Assembly (NCBI GenBank): GCA_963716925.1
Contig: CAVQUX010000006.1
Coordinates: forward strand, 992,001-1,056,000
Length of the DNA: 64,000 nt
Source: DAISKN01 sp963716925
GTDB taxonomy: Bacteria; Acidobacteriota; Vicinamibacteria; Marinacidobacterales; SMYC01
Direction: 5' to 3'
Shown piece by piece: positions 24,274 to 33,586 of this stretch. A model generated the notes under the pieces. The model was not told the DNA's origin, did not search any database, and saw only the letters and a list, made by a program, of their open reading frames with translations. Position numbers and translations under genes: made by a program. Positions within the stretch are counted from its first letter, which is position 1. Each line of letters opens with the position of its first letter.

Positions 24274-25611
24274 TTGCGGCGGTTCGCTCTTCTCCTGGTG
24301 CTGCCTGGCGCAACGAGAGCGGTCACGCCCGATGACGCAGCCGGAAGCGAGCCCGTGGGGAAGCTCTCTTCGGCTCCTATCCGATGACGCGCGAATCCAC
24401 GGGCACGAGCTGGCAGCCGGACTCGTCGCCGATGGAAGGAATCCATTTCGCCGCCGGCGGCTTCGACATGATGCTTCACGGCTTCGTAGACATCGGCTAT
24501 CTGAACGAGCCCGAGCCCCGCGGAGAGAACGAAGCCTTCACCACCTCGATGCTGATGCTCGGCGGTCGCCGCCCGCTCGGGAAAGGCGACGTTCGGATTC
24601 CGCGTCATGGGCTCGATCGAGCCGGTGATGGGAAGAAGCGGCTATCCTCTCCTCCTCCAGACGGGCGAGACCGCGGACGGCACGACCCCACTCCTCGACC
24701 GCCAGCATCCCCACGACGTGCTGATGGAAGCGGCCCTGACCTACAGCCGGCCGACGACCCGCGGAAGCTCGTTCTTCGTCTACGCGGCTCCCGTAGGCGA
24801 GCCCGCGCTCGGCCCGCCGGCCTTCATGCACCGGGAGTCGAATGGAGGAAACCCCTTCGCTCCCATCGGGCACCACTGGTTCGACGCCACCCACATCACC
24901 TACGGCGTCCTCACCGTGGGATGGAACGAGCTCAACCGCGGCGAAGATTCGAGGTTTCGACGTTCAACGGGCGCGAGCCGGACGAGAACCGTTGGAACCT
25001 CGATTCGATGACGCTCGATTCCTACTCCATGCGCTTCACGCTGAATCCGACCGCGGACTGGTCGGTGCAGACGAAGCGCTGCGATGCTCAACCAGCCGGA
25101 GGCCCTCCATCCGAAAATCGACTACCTTCGGATCACGGCATCGGCCACCTACAACCGCCGGCGGGACCACGGGAACTGGCAGTCCACTCTCGCCTGGGGC
25201 CGCAACAAACGCGAGCGCACGGTTTTGAGCGTCGACCCTACGGCGGTGCTGACGCACAACCACTGGACGACATCCGGAGGCATCCCCGGAATGGTCATCG
25301 CGCCCGTCCTGGTCCAGAACGCGTTTCTCGCCGAGTCGTCGCTCCGCTTCGCGGATGCGCACGATGTCTTCGCTCGACTCGAGTGGGTCGAGAAGGACGA
25401 GCTCTTCACCGTCGACGATCCAAGGCATATCAGCGTCTACAACGTGGGCAAGCTCAATCTCGGCTACTCGTTCGACTTCGTCCGATCGCGATGGCTCGGC
25501 CTCGGTGCGGGCGTCGCCGGCAGCCTCCATTTCCTTCCGTCGGAGCTCGACGCCGCCTACGGGGAGACACCCGTCTCGTTCTACGGTTTCGTCCGGGCTC
25601 GTCTGCGTTAG
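24274..25611 (+). pseudogene. outer-membrane barrel-like conserved protein, four frameshifts
   Basis: A TTG start at 24274 gives a signal peptide (RRFALLLVLPGATRA) and VTPDDAAGSEPVGKL. The protein then continues in other frames: FGSYPMTRESTGTSWQPD (after a CT-repeat slip near 24366), a shift near 24563 into FGFRVMGSIEPVMGRSGYPL and QTGETADGTTPLLDRQHPHD, a shift near 24946 into FEVSTFNGREPDENRWNLD, and a shift near 25080 into MLNQPEALHPKIDYLRITAS. Alternating strands and the C-terminal VSFYGFVRARLR suggest a beta-barrel. I recall homologues as uncharacterised proteins with the same YPMTRE...SWQPDS motif. Four disruptions in 1.3 kb while residues stay conserved point to a young pseudogene or poor local sequence. 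Confidence 0.72.
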
Positions 25612-25622
25612 ACTCACTCTCC

Positions 25623-26015
25623 GTGAGGGCTCTGATCGGAGCGGTCGCGCTCGCGCTCGCGGCCTGCCGGCCCGAAGGCGCCGCGGAAATCGGCGTGCCG
25701 AAGGAAGCGAGCCCGCTCGTCGATCGCGCGTGGACGCGGTCGGATTCGGCGGAGCTTCCCGGCACCCTTCGAATCTTCCTCTCCGACGGTACGCTCCTGA
25801 TGGACTCGTGCTGGGAGACGCATCGCCTCTCCCGATGGCGCCATGAGTCGGACAGGACCCTGGTTTGGCAGGAAGACGCTTCGGAGATTCGCGCCGAGCT
25901 CGTGGCACTCGGCTCCGAAGAGCTGATCCTGCGCCTGCAGCTTGCGGGCGGCTTCGAGGAGCAGCGGTATCGCCCGGCGCCGGTGCCCTTCCTCTGTCCC
26001 GAGATGCCCCGATGA
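25623..26015 (+). CDS. small lipoprotein of unknown function
   Basis: The GTG at 25623 gives 130 residues with a lipobox (LIGAVALALAAC). The mature part contains LVDRAWTRSDSAELPGTLRIFLSDGTLLMDSCWETHRLSRW and ends in PVPFLCPEMPR. This reads like a compact beta domain similar in size to META-type envelope proteins, though not clearly one of them. It follows the disrupted barrel gene by 11 bases and may have been co-transcribed with it. Confidence 0.65.
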   Translation: MRALIGAVALALAACRPEGAAEIGVPKEASPLVDRAWTRSDSAELPGTLRIFLSDGTLLMDSCWETHRLSRWRHESDRTLVWQEDASEIRAELVALGSEELILRLQLAGGFEEQRYRPAPVPFLCPEMPR

Positions 26016-26097
26016 CGACCGTCGGATAGGCTTACATCTTCCTGTCCCCGCTAGCGTGCAATTTCTCAACGACTTGCGGCCTCTACGGGATTTCCCG

Positions 26098-26114
26098 TGT
26101 CGGAGAACTTTGCA
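26098..26114 (+). promoter_or_regulatory. candidate upstream activator site (TGTCGG-N5-TTTGCA)
   Basis: TGTCGGAGAACTTTGCA lies 55 bases upstream of the sigma-54 promoter of the CHRD gene. It has the same half-sites and 5-base spacer as the element at 14439 (opposite strand) and matches the element at 38611 in its first 11 or so bases. Confidence 0.6.
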
Positions 26115-26168
26115 GTTCGCCCTGCTTCCGCGTCGCTCAAAATGGTGGTTCTATGGGGTTTTTACATC

Positions 26169-26184
26169 AGGCACGAGTCTTGCT
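26169..26184 (+). promoter_or_regulatory. sigma-54 (-24/-12) promoter of the CHRD/PEP-CTERM gene
   Basis: AGGCAC-N5-TTGCT has GG and GC 10 bases apart. The expected start of transcription is about 22 bases before the ATG at 26218. Confidence 0.75.
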
Positions 26185-26217
26185 GCACATCTTCGGTTTC
26201 TGGGGAGGACCGTTATC

Positions 26218-26807
26218 ATGAAGAAGCAGATTCTGGCGCTCGTTCCTTTGGTGTTTTGCTTCGCGGCGGGGATCGAGGCGACACCGATCGACTACGTCGC
26301 GTATTTGTCCGGGCCGGCCGAATTTCCGGCGAATGCTTCACCAGGGATCGGTACGGCTTTCGTGACCATCGATACCACGGCGCACACGCTGGCGGTGTCG
26401 GCGGAGTTCGAGGATCTGCTGGGCAACACGACCGCGTCGCACATCCACTGCTGTACCACGACGCCGTTCACGATGACGGCAGCCGTAGCGACGCAGACGC
26501 CAAGTTTCAGTCGGCTTTCCGCTCGGCGTCACTTCGGGAACCTTCTCGAATACGTACGACTTGACCGATCCTGCGAGCTACCGCGCCGGGTTCATCACCA
26601 GCAGCGGCGGAACGACCGGCACGGCGGAGGCCGCGCTGGCGCTGGGCCTTGCCGAAGGCCGCGCCTACTTCAACATTCATACGAGCGTCTTCGGCGGCGG
26701 GGAGATTCGCGGGTTCCTCGTCCCCGTACCGGAGCCGGGAACCATCAGACTCGTCGTGCTTCGGATTGGGCACCCTCGCAGCGGCAAGGCGAAGACAGCG
26801 CGCCTGA
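26218..26807 (+). pseudogene. CHRD-domain PEP-CTERM protein, two frameshifts
   Basis: A signal peptide (ILALVPLVFCFAAGIEA) is followed by a CHRD domain: YLSGPAEFPANASPG, VTIDTTAHTLAVSAEF and TASHIHCCTTTPFTMTAAV. The frame shifts near 26508 and the domain continues (GFPLGVTSGTFSNTYDL, then RAGFITSSGGTTGTAEAALA and AEGRAYFNIHTSVFGGGEIR). After GFLVPVPEPGT a second shift near 26762 restores a PEP-CTERM tail ending LAAARRRQRA with a stop at 26807. CHRD proteins are secreted and of unclear function. The well-formed sigma-54 promoter and activator site upstream suggest the gene was recently active, or that the shifts are sequence errors. Confidence 0.78.
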
Positions 26808-26818
26808 AGCTCTCTCGT

Positions 26819-28511
26819 TCAGTAGCGCCAGCTCTTGACGTCCGCGCCCGGAGGCGCGGTCTTCAAGATGTGCTCCGCCATCACCGGCAGGTGCCGCTGG
26901 TAGATGGTGAGCCGCGCGATCCGCGTGGGGACCGACGGGTCGCCGGTGTAGCAGTGGCCGTGGCCGTCGCCGTACTCGACGCTTCCGCCGTAGTACGGGC
27001 CGCGGCCCGGCTCCTTCGTCGATTCGAGGAACGCTTCGAGGAGACGCACCGCCCGCTCGAGATAGAAGTGATCCACGTCTCCCACCTTGATGTGAATCTT
27101 CCCCACGAGCTTCGGTCCGAGAGTCTTCCATCGCCGCTCGAGGATCGCGCGGAGGTCGTAGTTCTCCTTCCAGTAGTCCGCGACCTCGCGATCGATGGCC
27201 CCCGTCCTCTTGTTCCAGATCGGCTGCGGGTAGCCGTCCTCGCCCACGGGTCCGTAGACCGCCTGCCAGATGTCCCACTGTCCCCCGGACCGCGCGTTCT
27301 CTCCCAGGACGAGCTCGTAACGATTCGCGTCTTCCATGGTGGCGGTCAGGTCCCCGTTCACCTCGCGGCGATCGACGCGGGGGACCTTCTTCCACTCGCT
27401 GTCCATCCAGTACCCATTGTCGTTCTCGTAGATGTCGACCATCTGGTACTCGCGGAAGTCGACGCTGTCCGGGCAGTGGCACCAGGCCCCGTTGAAAAAA
27501 TCCGGGTAGAAGACCTGCTGGGCGAGAGCGATCCATCCTCCGGTCGACCCTCCCATGAGGACGCGGGCCCAGCCTTCGCCGATCGCCCGGAATTTCTTCT
27601 CCACGTACGGAGTGAGCTCTTCCAGGATCGCGTCACCGTAGGGTCCCAGGTTCTCCGAGTTCACTCCATAGGAGTCGTCGTAGTAAGGGTTCGCGTGCTG
27701 GCTTATCACGATGAGCATCCGGGGAAGACGACCGGAGGTCCAATCCTGGTAGAACCGGTAGCCGTACTCCGCTTCCGTCCGGGCTTCGCCCGAGAGAGCG
27801 GGCTCGGGAGGAGTCTCGCGAAAGCCCCGGAACGTGCTCTGGAAGTGTCCCTGGACGTAGAGGACGGGGTAGCGCGCTTCCGGGTGCTCGTCGAATCCCT
27901 CCGGCAGAAGGACGATGGCGCCGAGATGCATGGGGCGCCCCCAGAACGCGGTCAGCTTCTCGCTCTGGATGCGGACGTGCTTGATGTAGCGGGTGTCCCG
28001 CGGAGGCTCGATGGAAGGAATCACGTGATCGAGCGTGAGAGCGATGGTCTCCTCGGCGGCGGGATCGATCCGCATCCTTCGCGGGGCGCTGTAGAGGTTT
28101 CCCGGAGAACGCTCCCATTGCTGGCCCTCGCCGTCGTCCATGGGAAGCTTGAGCACGTGTCCGTCGGCGCGGCGGAAGGTCTCGTAGACGTGCACCACTG
28201 CCTGGACGAAATACTGCCCGGGCGGAACGTCTCCGAGCCGCTCGACGGGATAGCCGAGGGCGGAGCCGTCGAGGATCGCCGCCTCGCCGGCCTCGAGTCC
28301 GTTCACGTCGACCCCGAACATCTGCTGCGTCTCCAGGGAGGTGTCGATCTGAAATCGCGGCTCCTCTCCCTCTCTCGTCGAGAGCAGAACCAGGAGCCGT
28401 CCGTCCAGGGGCTCGTCGCGAAGCCCCGGCGCATAGCGCACTTCGAACCGCGGAGCGCCGGCGGCATGGGTCGAAAAAGCGAGGCCAGAGGGAGAGAATC
28501 CATCGCTTCAT
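26819..28511 (-). CDS. secreted alpha/beta-hydrolase esterase (frameshift inside the signal peptide)
   Basis: The mature protein is about 550 residues. An N-terminal beta domain (FEVRYAPGLRDEPLDGRLLVLLS) leads to a putative esterase (esterase D/enterochelin-esterase type): nucleophile in VLMGGSTGGWIALAQ, and a late GDVDHFYLERAVRLLEAFLE supplying Asp and His. The true start is probably the ATG at 28511 (MKRWILSL); one extra base near 28487 separates it from GLAFSTHAAGAPRFEV, and together they form a clean signal peptide. If the break is real, translation could begin at the GTG at 28441 without export. The substrate is unknown. The gene is convergent with the CHRD gene, with a 11-base gap. Confidence 0.82.
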
Positions 28512-28749
28512 GGCTATCGAGACTATTCGAACTTGCGTCCCCCTGCCAGCCGCACTACGCTCGCGCACCATGCGAACGTCGATCGCCGCACTCGCTCTCG
28601 AGCTCGCACCCGGGAAGCTCGCGGACGTCGCGGTGTTCGACACCGACCTCGTCGAGGCGGGCGCGAACGTCCCTGCAAAGCTCCTCGAAGCGAAGGTGCT
28701 CTACACCATCGTCGGCGGGAAGATCGTCTACGAGCTCGCCGCACCCTGA
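28510..28749 (+). pseudogene. remnant of an amidohydrolase C-terminus
   Basis: Only the last 45 or so residues of a metal-dependent amidohydrolase are left: LELAPGKLADVAVFDTDLVE, then AKVLYTIVGGKIVYE. In intact enzymes this is the C-terminal part of the beta-sandwich. None of the catalytic barrel is present. The fragment lies between two hydrolase genes on the opposite strand and has no ribosome site or signal. It is a relic of deletion or rearrangement. Confidence 0.65.
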
Positions 28750-28804
28750 GACGAGAGACTATTTCGAACGAAGCGGCGGTGGCGGAGGAGGTCGAGCTCG
28801 CGCC

Positions 28805-29644
28805 TCAGGACTCCAGATGCTCCTCGAAGAACGCGAGCGTCTTCTGCCAAGCGTCCTTCGCCGGCTCGGGCTGGTAGCTCTGCCCCGAAGGGTTCGCGAA
28901 CGCGTGACCCGCCCCGTCGTAGATGTGAATGGACGCGCTCTTCCCCAGCCCTTTCAGCGCGCCCTCGAAGGCCTTGACCGACTCCACGGGAATTCCTTCG
29001 TCCTCGGCGCCGAAGAACCCCAGGATCGGCATCTGCAGCTTCTCGAGCTCCGAACTCTCGGTGACGAGGCGCCCGTAATAGATCACGGTGGCGTCGATGT
29101 CCTGGGGAAGGGCGAGCGCCGTCTGGAGCGACCACCCTCCTCCGAAGCACCAGCCGATGGTGCCAACCTTCTGCCCGCCGTCCGACAGGTAGGTGTAGGC
29201 CTGCTTCAGGTTCTCGGTGAGCTCCCCGCTCTTCTCGAGCGCCGCGCGCATCAACGTCTGCGCTTCATCGGGAGTCGAGGCGGAAGCGCCTCCGTAGAGG
29301 TCCACGGCGAGAGCGCGGTAGCCCTGGCCCGCGAGCTGCTCGGCCATGGACCGGATGTTGTCGTTGAGCCCCCACCACTCGTGGATGACGATGATCCCGG
29401 GAAGCGGCCCCTCCGCGCCCATCGGTCTCGCGAGGTACCCCTGCACCTGCTGTCCGTTCAGCTTCGCGTAGGCGACCGTCTGGGTCTCGACCTCCGCCGC
29501 CGGCTCGGCGGTGGCGGCCTCGGTGGCGACAGGAGCGTCCCCCTGATGCTGGTGGGCCATTTCCGTAGCCGGATCCGGGTCCCCGCCCGAGCAGGAGAGA
29601 AGAGCCCAGGAAAGGGTCCCGAGAAGGATCGCGCTTCGCTTCAT
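28805..29644 (-). CDS. dienelactone hydrolase-family lipoprotein
   Basis: The ATG at 29644 gives 279 residues with a lipobox (GTLSWALLSC). After a short linker comes a dienelactone-hydrolase domain: PGIIVIHEWWGLNDNIRS with the partner Glu, nucleophile Cys in IGWCFGGGWSLQ, Asp in FFGAEDEGIP and His in YDGAGHAFANPS. Cytoplasmic relatives open dienelactones in chloroaromatic breakdown. A lipid-anchored version more likely acts on external esters or lactones. It diverges from the S9 peptidase gene across a 94-base gap holding that gene's -10 element. Confidence 0.9.
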   Translation of the reverse strand: MKRSAILLGTLSWALLSCSGGDPDPATEMAHQHQGDAPVATEAATAEPAAEVETQTVAYAKLNGQQVQGYLARPMGAEGPLPGIIVIHEWWGLNDNIRSMAEQLAGQGYRALAVDLYGGASASTPDEAQTLMRAALEKSGELTENLKQAYTYLSDGGQKVGTIGWCFGGGWSLQTALALPQDIDATVIYYGRLVTESSELEKLQMPILGFFGAEDEGIPVESVKAFEGALKGLGKSASIHIYDGAGHAFANPSGQSYQPEPAKDAWQKTLAFFEEHLES

Positions 29645-29714
29645 CGTTTGTCTCCGTTCCACGGAAAGGCGCATTGTAGCCGACGGCGCATGGGTTTCGA
29701 TCACCGCTCGCCGC

Positions 29715-29720
29715 TATAAT
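29715..29720 (+). promoter_or_regulatory. -10 element (TATAAT) of the S9 peptidase gene
   Basis: A perfect TATAAT lies 19 bases before the ATG at 29739, with a GGAGGAG ribosome site between. No good -35 hexamer is seen at 16-18 bases. Confidence 0.55.
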
Positions 29721-29738
29721 ACCGGGCGGAGGAGCTCG

Positions 29739-31721
29739 ATGATCCCGAAGAACGCCGCCCTCATCGCCATCCTCGCTCTCGCGGCCCGATCCCTGGCCGC
29801 GCAGGTCCCGACCATCGACGACCTGGTGAGCCTGAAGTCGCCGGGCGAGGTCGCCCTTTCCCCCGACGGGCTCACCCTCGCCTATGTCGTGAACGAGACC
29901 AACTGGGAGGACGACCGCTACGAGCGCGAGATCTGGCTCGCCCGCGAGGGCGAAGAGCCGTTCCCGTTCACGAACGCTGAGCGATCGAGCTTCAACCCTC
30001 TGTGGTCGCCGGACGGAGCCTCCATTGCGTTCCTGTCGGATCGGACCGGGAAGACCCAGTTGTATCGGATGGGCGGAAACGGCGGGGAGGCGGAAAGGCT
30101 CACCGACGCCGTCGACGGCATCTCCGGCTTCGACTGGAGTCCCGACGGGGCGTGGATCGCGGTCTCGATGATGGATCCCAGGGGCGATGGCCTCGAGAAG
30201 CGGGAGAAGGATCTCGGCGAGTTCCAGTGGGAAGACGAAGATCATCGCATGACCCACCTGTGGAAGCTCGATCTCGGGACCCGCGAGCTTTCGCGGTTGA
30301 CCGAGGGACGAGAGCTCACCGTGGACGATTTCGCGGTGTCCCCGGACGGTCGGCGAGTCGCCTTCGCGGCGCGACCCTTTCCCGATCCCTCGGCGGCCCT
30401 GCAGGCGGACATCTACGTCGTCGAGACCGCGGACCGGCGGGTACAGCGGGTGGTCGACTGGCCCGGCACGGACGGTTCGCCGCGGTGGTCGCCCGAAGGC
30501 GACCGGATCGCCTTCGTGACCGCGGGGGGAGTCGAGACGTATTACGGAAACGACAAGATCGGAATCGTGGGTGCCGCCGGAGGAAAACCTTCGATCGCGA
30601 CCGCGGAGTTCGACGAGGACCCGGGTCTCCTCGCCTGGCGCGACGACGGTCTCTACTTCACCGCGAGCCAGAGAACCGAGCGCCACCTCTTCCGGGTGAT
30701 GCCGGACGGAACCGGCTTGAAGCGCTTGTCGGCCGATGGATGGGTCCTGGGATCGATCGCTTTCGCCAGCCGAGCTCCCAAGGCCGCCCTCACCGCGGAC
30801 CGCTTCGACCGGTACACCGAAGTCTATCGCTCGCCTCTCGACGGGCTCGCGCTCGAGCGCGTCAGCGATTTCGACTCCCAGCTTTCGAAGTTCACCCTCA
30901 GCCGGAGGGAGGTCATCTCCTGGAAGTCGACGGACGGGGCGACCATCGAGGGAGTGCTGGTGAAGCCCCAGGATTTCGACCCCTCGAAGAAGTACCCCCT
31001 CCTTTTCAAGATCCACGGAGGCCCGACGGGAGTCGACGCTCAGCAGAAGCTCACCGGCGCCGATCGCCGCTACTACGCCATGGAGAGGTTCGCGGCGAAG
31101 GGCGCTCTGGTCCTCATGGTGAACTACCGCGGAAGCGCGGGCTACGGCGAGGCGTTCCGATCGCTCAACGTGAGAAACCTCGGAGTGGGCGACGCCTGGG
31201 ACGTGGAGTCCGGACTCGATCACCTGGTGAGGCAGGGAGTCGTCGACGAGAGCCGCGTCGGCACGATGGGGTGGAGCCAGGGAGGCTACATCTCCGCGTT
31301 TCTCGCGACCCACAGCAGCCAACGCTTCCGCGCGGCCTCGGTGGGAGCGGGGATCTCGGACTGGATGACCTACTACGTGAACACCGATATCCACCCCTTC
31401 ACCCGCCAGTACTTGAAGGCCGACCCCTGGAGCGATCCGGAGATCTACGCCAAGACCTCCCCCATCACCTACATCCGGCGGGCGCGAACGCCGACGTTGA
31501 TCCAGCATGGTGAAAAGGACGCGCGCGTTCCCATCCCCAACGCCTATGAGCTCTATCAGGGCCTCCGGGACCAGAACGTTCCCGTGCGGCTCGCGGTCTA
31601 CAAGGGATTCGGCCACGGGATCGACAAGCCGAAGTCGAACCGGGCCGTCATGACCCACAACGAGGAATGGTTCGCGAAGTGGATCTGGGGTGAGGGCGCG
31701 TTCAGCAGCCAGCCCTATTAG
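29739..31721 (+). CDS. secreted S9-family (dipeptidyl/acylaminoacyl) peptidase
   Basis: The 660-residue product has a signal peptide (ALIAILALAARSLAAQ). Residues 25-400 form a TolB/WD-like propeller of repeats such as SPDGLTLAYVV, WSPDGASIAFLSD and WSPEGDRIAFVTA. Residues 430-655 are the prolyl-oligopeptidase catalytic domain: HGGPTGVD, nucleophile Ser near 513 in MGWSQGGYISAF, Asp in HGEKDARVP, His in GFGHGIDKPK. It should trim peptides from the N-terminus outside the inner membrane as part of protein scavenging. It converges with the MerR gene, whose stop overlaps its own by 4 bases. Confidence 0.93.
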   Translation: MIPKNAALIAILALAARSLAAQVPTIDDLVSLKSPGEVALSPDGLTLAYVVNETNWEDDRYEREIWLAREGEEPFPFTNAERSSFNPLWSPDGASIAFLSDRTGKTQLYRMGGNGGEAERLTDAVDGISGFDWSPDGAWIAVSMMDPRGDGLEKREKDLGEFQWEDEDHRMTHLWKLDLGTRELSRLTEGRELTVDDFAVSPDGRRVAFAARPFPDPSAALQADIYVVETADRRVQRVVDWPGTDGSPRWSPEGDRIAFVTAGGVETYYGNDKIGIVGAAGGKPSIATAEFDEDPGLLAWRDDGLYFTASQRTERHLFRVMPDGTGLKRLSADGWVLGSIAFASRAPKAALTADRFDRYTEVYRSPLDGLALERVSDFDSQLSKFTLSRREVISWKSTDGATIEGVLVKPQDFDPSKKYPLLFKIHGGPTGVDAQQKLTGADRRYYAMERFAAKGALVLMVNYRGSAGYGEAFRSLNVRNLGVGDAWDVESGLDHLVRQGVVDESRVGTMGWSQGGYISAFLATHSSQRFRAASVGAGISDWMTYYVNTDIHPFTRQYLKADPWSDPEIYAKTSPITYIRRARTPTLIQHGEKDARVPIPNAYELYQGLRDQNVPVRLAVYKGFGHGIDKPKSNRAVMTHNEEWFAKWIWGEGAFSSQPY

Positions 31722-32182
31722 TGCCGACCCGGGCGGAGCCTCTCTCTGGCGAGGGCCGGACGGCCAGGGAGGGTATCGAGAAGGCGTGCCTGCCTTCCGG
31801 CCGGCGTCCGGACCAGGCGCTCGTCCCAATCGCGAAGGAGGCTTCGGAGCTCCTTCTTGAGGGAGTGAAGCGCGGCTATCTCGAGATCCACGGCGGCGAG
31901 GCGATGGCTCACCAGCTCCCGAACCTGTCGGCAGGGAGCTCCGCCGCGCTCTCGTTCCCGCAGGACTCGTCCGAGCTCATCGAGCGAGAACCCCACGAGG
32001 AGCGCGCGGCGAATGAGGAGAACGCGCGCCAACGCCTCCGGCGGATAGCGACGATATCCGCCCGGCGTCCTCGCGGGAAGTGCGAGCAGCCCCTTGCGCT
32101 CGTAGTGACGAAGGGTGTCGGTGCTGATTCCGGCACGCTGCGCCAACTCGCGCGGCCCGAGCGCCCCCGACTCACCTTTCAC
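31718..32182 (-). CDS. MerR-family transcriptional regulator
   Basis: The 154-residue product has the N-terminal winged helix typical of MerR (PRELAQRAGISTDTLRHYERKGLL, RTPGGYRRYPPEALARVLLIRRA) and a dimerisation coiled coil. A single Cys (GGAPCRQVRELV) sits where heavy-metal sensors carry their first ligand, but the C-terminal ligand loop is missing, so the signal is uncertain. MerR proteins twist spaced promoters to activate them. The gene overlaps the upstream secreted-protein gene by 4 bases (ATGA), so regulator and secreted protein form one unit, perhaps self-regulated. Confidence 0.88.
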   Translation of the reverse strand: MKGESGALGPRELAQRAGISTDTLRHYERKGLLALPARTPGGYRRYPPEALARVLLIRRALLVGFSLDELGRVLRERERGGAPCRQVRELVSHRLAAVDLEIAALHSLKKELRSLLRDWDERLVRTPAGRQARLLDTLPGRPALARERLRPGRH

Positions 32183-32658
32183 CGTCTTCCGACCTTCATC
32201 GAGTCTCCCGTCTCGTGATCCTGGATTTGAAAGCGCAGGAACTGGTGAAGGGCGCGAAGAGCTGCCTCGTCGTTCGTCACGATATCCACTCGGCCGCCGC
32301 GGGGGGTCTCGACGTAGGTATACCGGACAAGGTCCTTCTGCTTCGACAGCTCCGCCGTTCCCGGCACGTCGGTGTCATGAACCAGCATGGGCGCGTCGAA
32401 GTCTCCTTCTCCGAACATCACGGCGATATGGGGGAGATGCGATCGGATGGCTTCGCGGCTCTCGAGGTCAGAAGCCTCGTTCGCCGCGACGTCGATGGCG
32501 CCGCCGTCCGGGAAGAGCAGGAAGTGATGGGTGGTCTTGTCCTGGTCGAAGCCCATGACCGCAGCACCTCGATGATTCATCTCCGCATGCGGGTCCTGGC
32601 TCGACCAATCGGTCTGCGCCAGAGCGATCCAGGTCGTTACGAGAAGTAGACAGTCCAT
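32179..32658 (-). CDS. small secreted protein of conserved but unknown function
   Basis: I start at the ATG at 32658, preceded by GAGGAGG. The 159-residue product has a short signal peptide (CLLLVTTWIALAQ). The mature part has EMNHRGAAVMGFDQDKTTHH, FLLFPDGGAIDVAANE and IRSHLPHIAVMFGEGDFDAP. The many His and Asp residues hint at metal binding. I recall this family as uncharacterised and sometimes misnamed as a carbamoyltransferase. It is upstream of and coupled to a MerR regulator, consistent with an envelope stress or metal response, which is inference. Confidence 0.7.
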   Translation of the reverse strand: MDCLLLVTTWIALAQTDWSSQDPHAEMNHRGAAVMGFDQDKTTHHFLLFPDGGAIDVAANEASDLESREAIRSHLPHIAVMFGEGDFDAPMLVHDTDVPGTAELSKQKDLVRYTYVETPRGGRVDIVTNDEAALRALHQFLRFQIQDHETGDSMKVGRR

Positions 32659-32730
32659 CAAAGAGCCCTCCTCGAGCTCCCCTTCACTCTAGAGGTTGGA
32701 ACCGTTCCAGGGTCAAGTGCGAGTCGGGTC

Positions 32731-33459
32731 TCAGTCGAGAATGGTATGTCGCTCGCGCCACTCGAGGGGAAGCGGGAGGTTCCGGGCGCAGAAGTCGAGC
32801 TGGATTACCCGACGCGAGCCCGGCGTCGTCGCCGCGCTCGATGCGTGGAGCAGGAGGGGCCGCAGCGCCATGAGGCCGCCCTTCGGAACCACGCAACGAG
32901 TGACGTCGTATCTGGTGAACTGCTCGATGCAGTCTTCGGGCAGCCTCCCGTACTCGTGCGACCCCCGGACGACCCGCATCGCTCCCGACGACTCGTCGCA
33001 ATCATCGAGATGGAGCCTCAACGTGAGCATCGCCGAAAGAGTTCCCGGGGGCGCCATGACGTGCTGCAGTCCGGCCTTCGTCGTCCATGGCCCGAAGCCG
33101 GTGACCTCGGCCCTCTCTTTCACGACGATCGTCGCGTCCTGGTGCCATGGAGCCTTCCAGTTCGCGCGAGGCGTCTTGTCGAGAAAGAGAGCGCGAACGC
33201 AGAACGCCTCGGGGCCGAGCACCCCCCGCACCACGGCCCGCACCGCGTCCGCACGAAGCGCGTTCCTCGTCTCGGGCAGGAGATCGAAGAGATTTCGAAG
33301 CGCGTAGACGTCGCCGCGCCGGTGAACCCCCTGTTCGCGGCACCCGCCGGTAAAGCTGGAAACGGCGCCGGACAACGCCGAAACCAGATCCGATTCGAGG
33401 GCGTCGGGAACGATCGCAAACCCGTCTTGCTCGACGGTGTCAGCCAAGGTCCGGTCCAT
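32731..33459 (-). CDS. phytanoyl-CoA dioxygenase (PhyH)-family oxygenase
   Basis: The ATG at 33459 gives 242 residues. An iron(II)/2-oxoglutarate oxygenase jelly roll is indicated by WHQDATIVVKERAEV (His-x-Asp facial pair), MLTLRLHLDDCDESSGAMRVVRGSHEYG, and a distal iron His in LLLHASSAATTPGSRRVIQLDF followed by the 2-oxoglutarate Arg. The products of this group range from hydroxylated fatty acyls to small metabolites, so the substrate is open. A TTG start 45 bases upstream is possible, but a TACAAT -10 lies between the two and favours the later ATG. Confidence 0.85.
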   Translation of the reverse strand: MDRTLADTVEQDGFAIVPDALESDLVSALSGAVSSFTGGCREQGVHRRGDVYALRNLFDLLPETRNALRADAVRAVVRGVLGPEAFCVRALFLDKTPRANWKAPWHQDATIVVKERAEVTGFGPWTTKAGLQHVMAPPGTLSAMLTLRLHLDDCDESSGAMRVVRGSHEYGRLPEDCIEQFTRYDVTRCVVPKGGLMALRPLLLHASSAATTPGSRRVIQLDFCARNLPLPLEWRERHTILD

Positions 33460-33474
33460 CACGGAAAGGGGCGT

Positions 33475-33503
33475 ATTGTAGGCGTGGCGATGGTTCTCAG
33501 GCA
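33475..33503 (-). promoter_or_regulatory. possible promoter of the PhyH-like gene
   Basis: On the minus strand TTGCCT, an 18-base spacer and TACAAT precede the ATG at 33459. The match is moderate. Confidence 0.4.
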
Positions 33504-33586
33504 AGCTTGCAGCACTGGCGAAGGACGAGTGTCCCTAGGTTACCTTCTCCGAGCGCGAGGTGGCACGATGGGTACTTTCAGCTTGC

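Noticed and set aside
26561..31829. Very long frames opposite the esterase and S9 peptidase genes
   Set aside because: They overlap well-supported genes throughout, have no homology-like motifs apart from the end of the CHRD protein, and read as low-complexity Arg-rich sequence.
33561..33577. TGGCAC before the permease relic
   Set aside because: The -12 region reads GTACT, without TTGC, and no intact gene follows.
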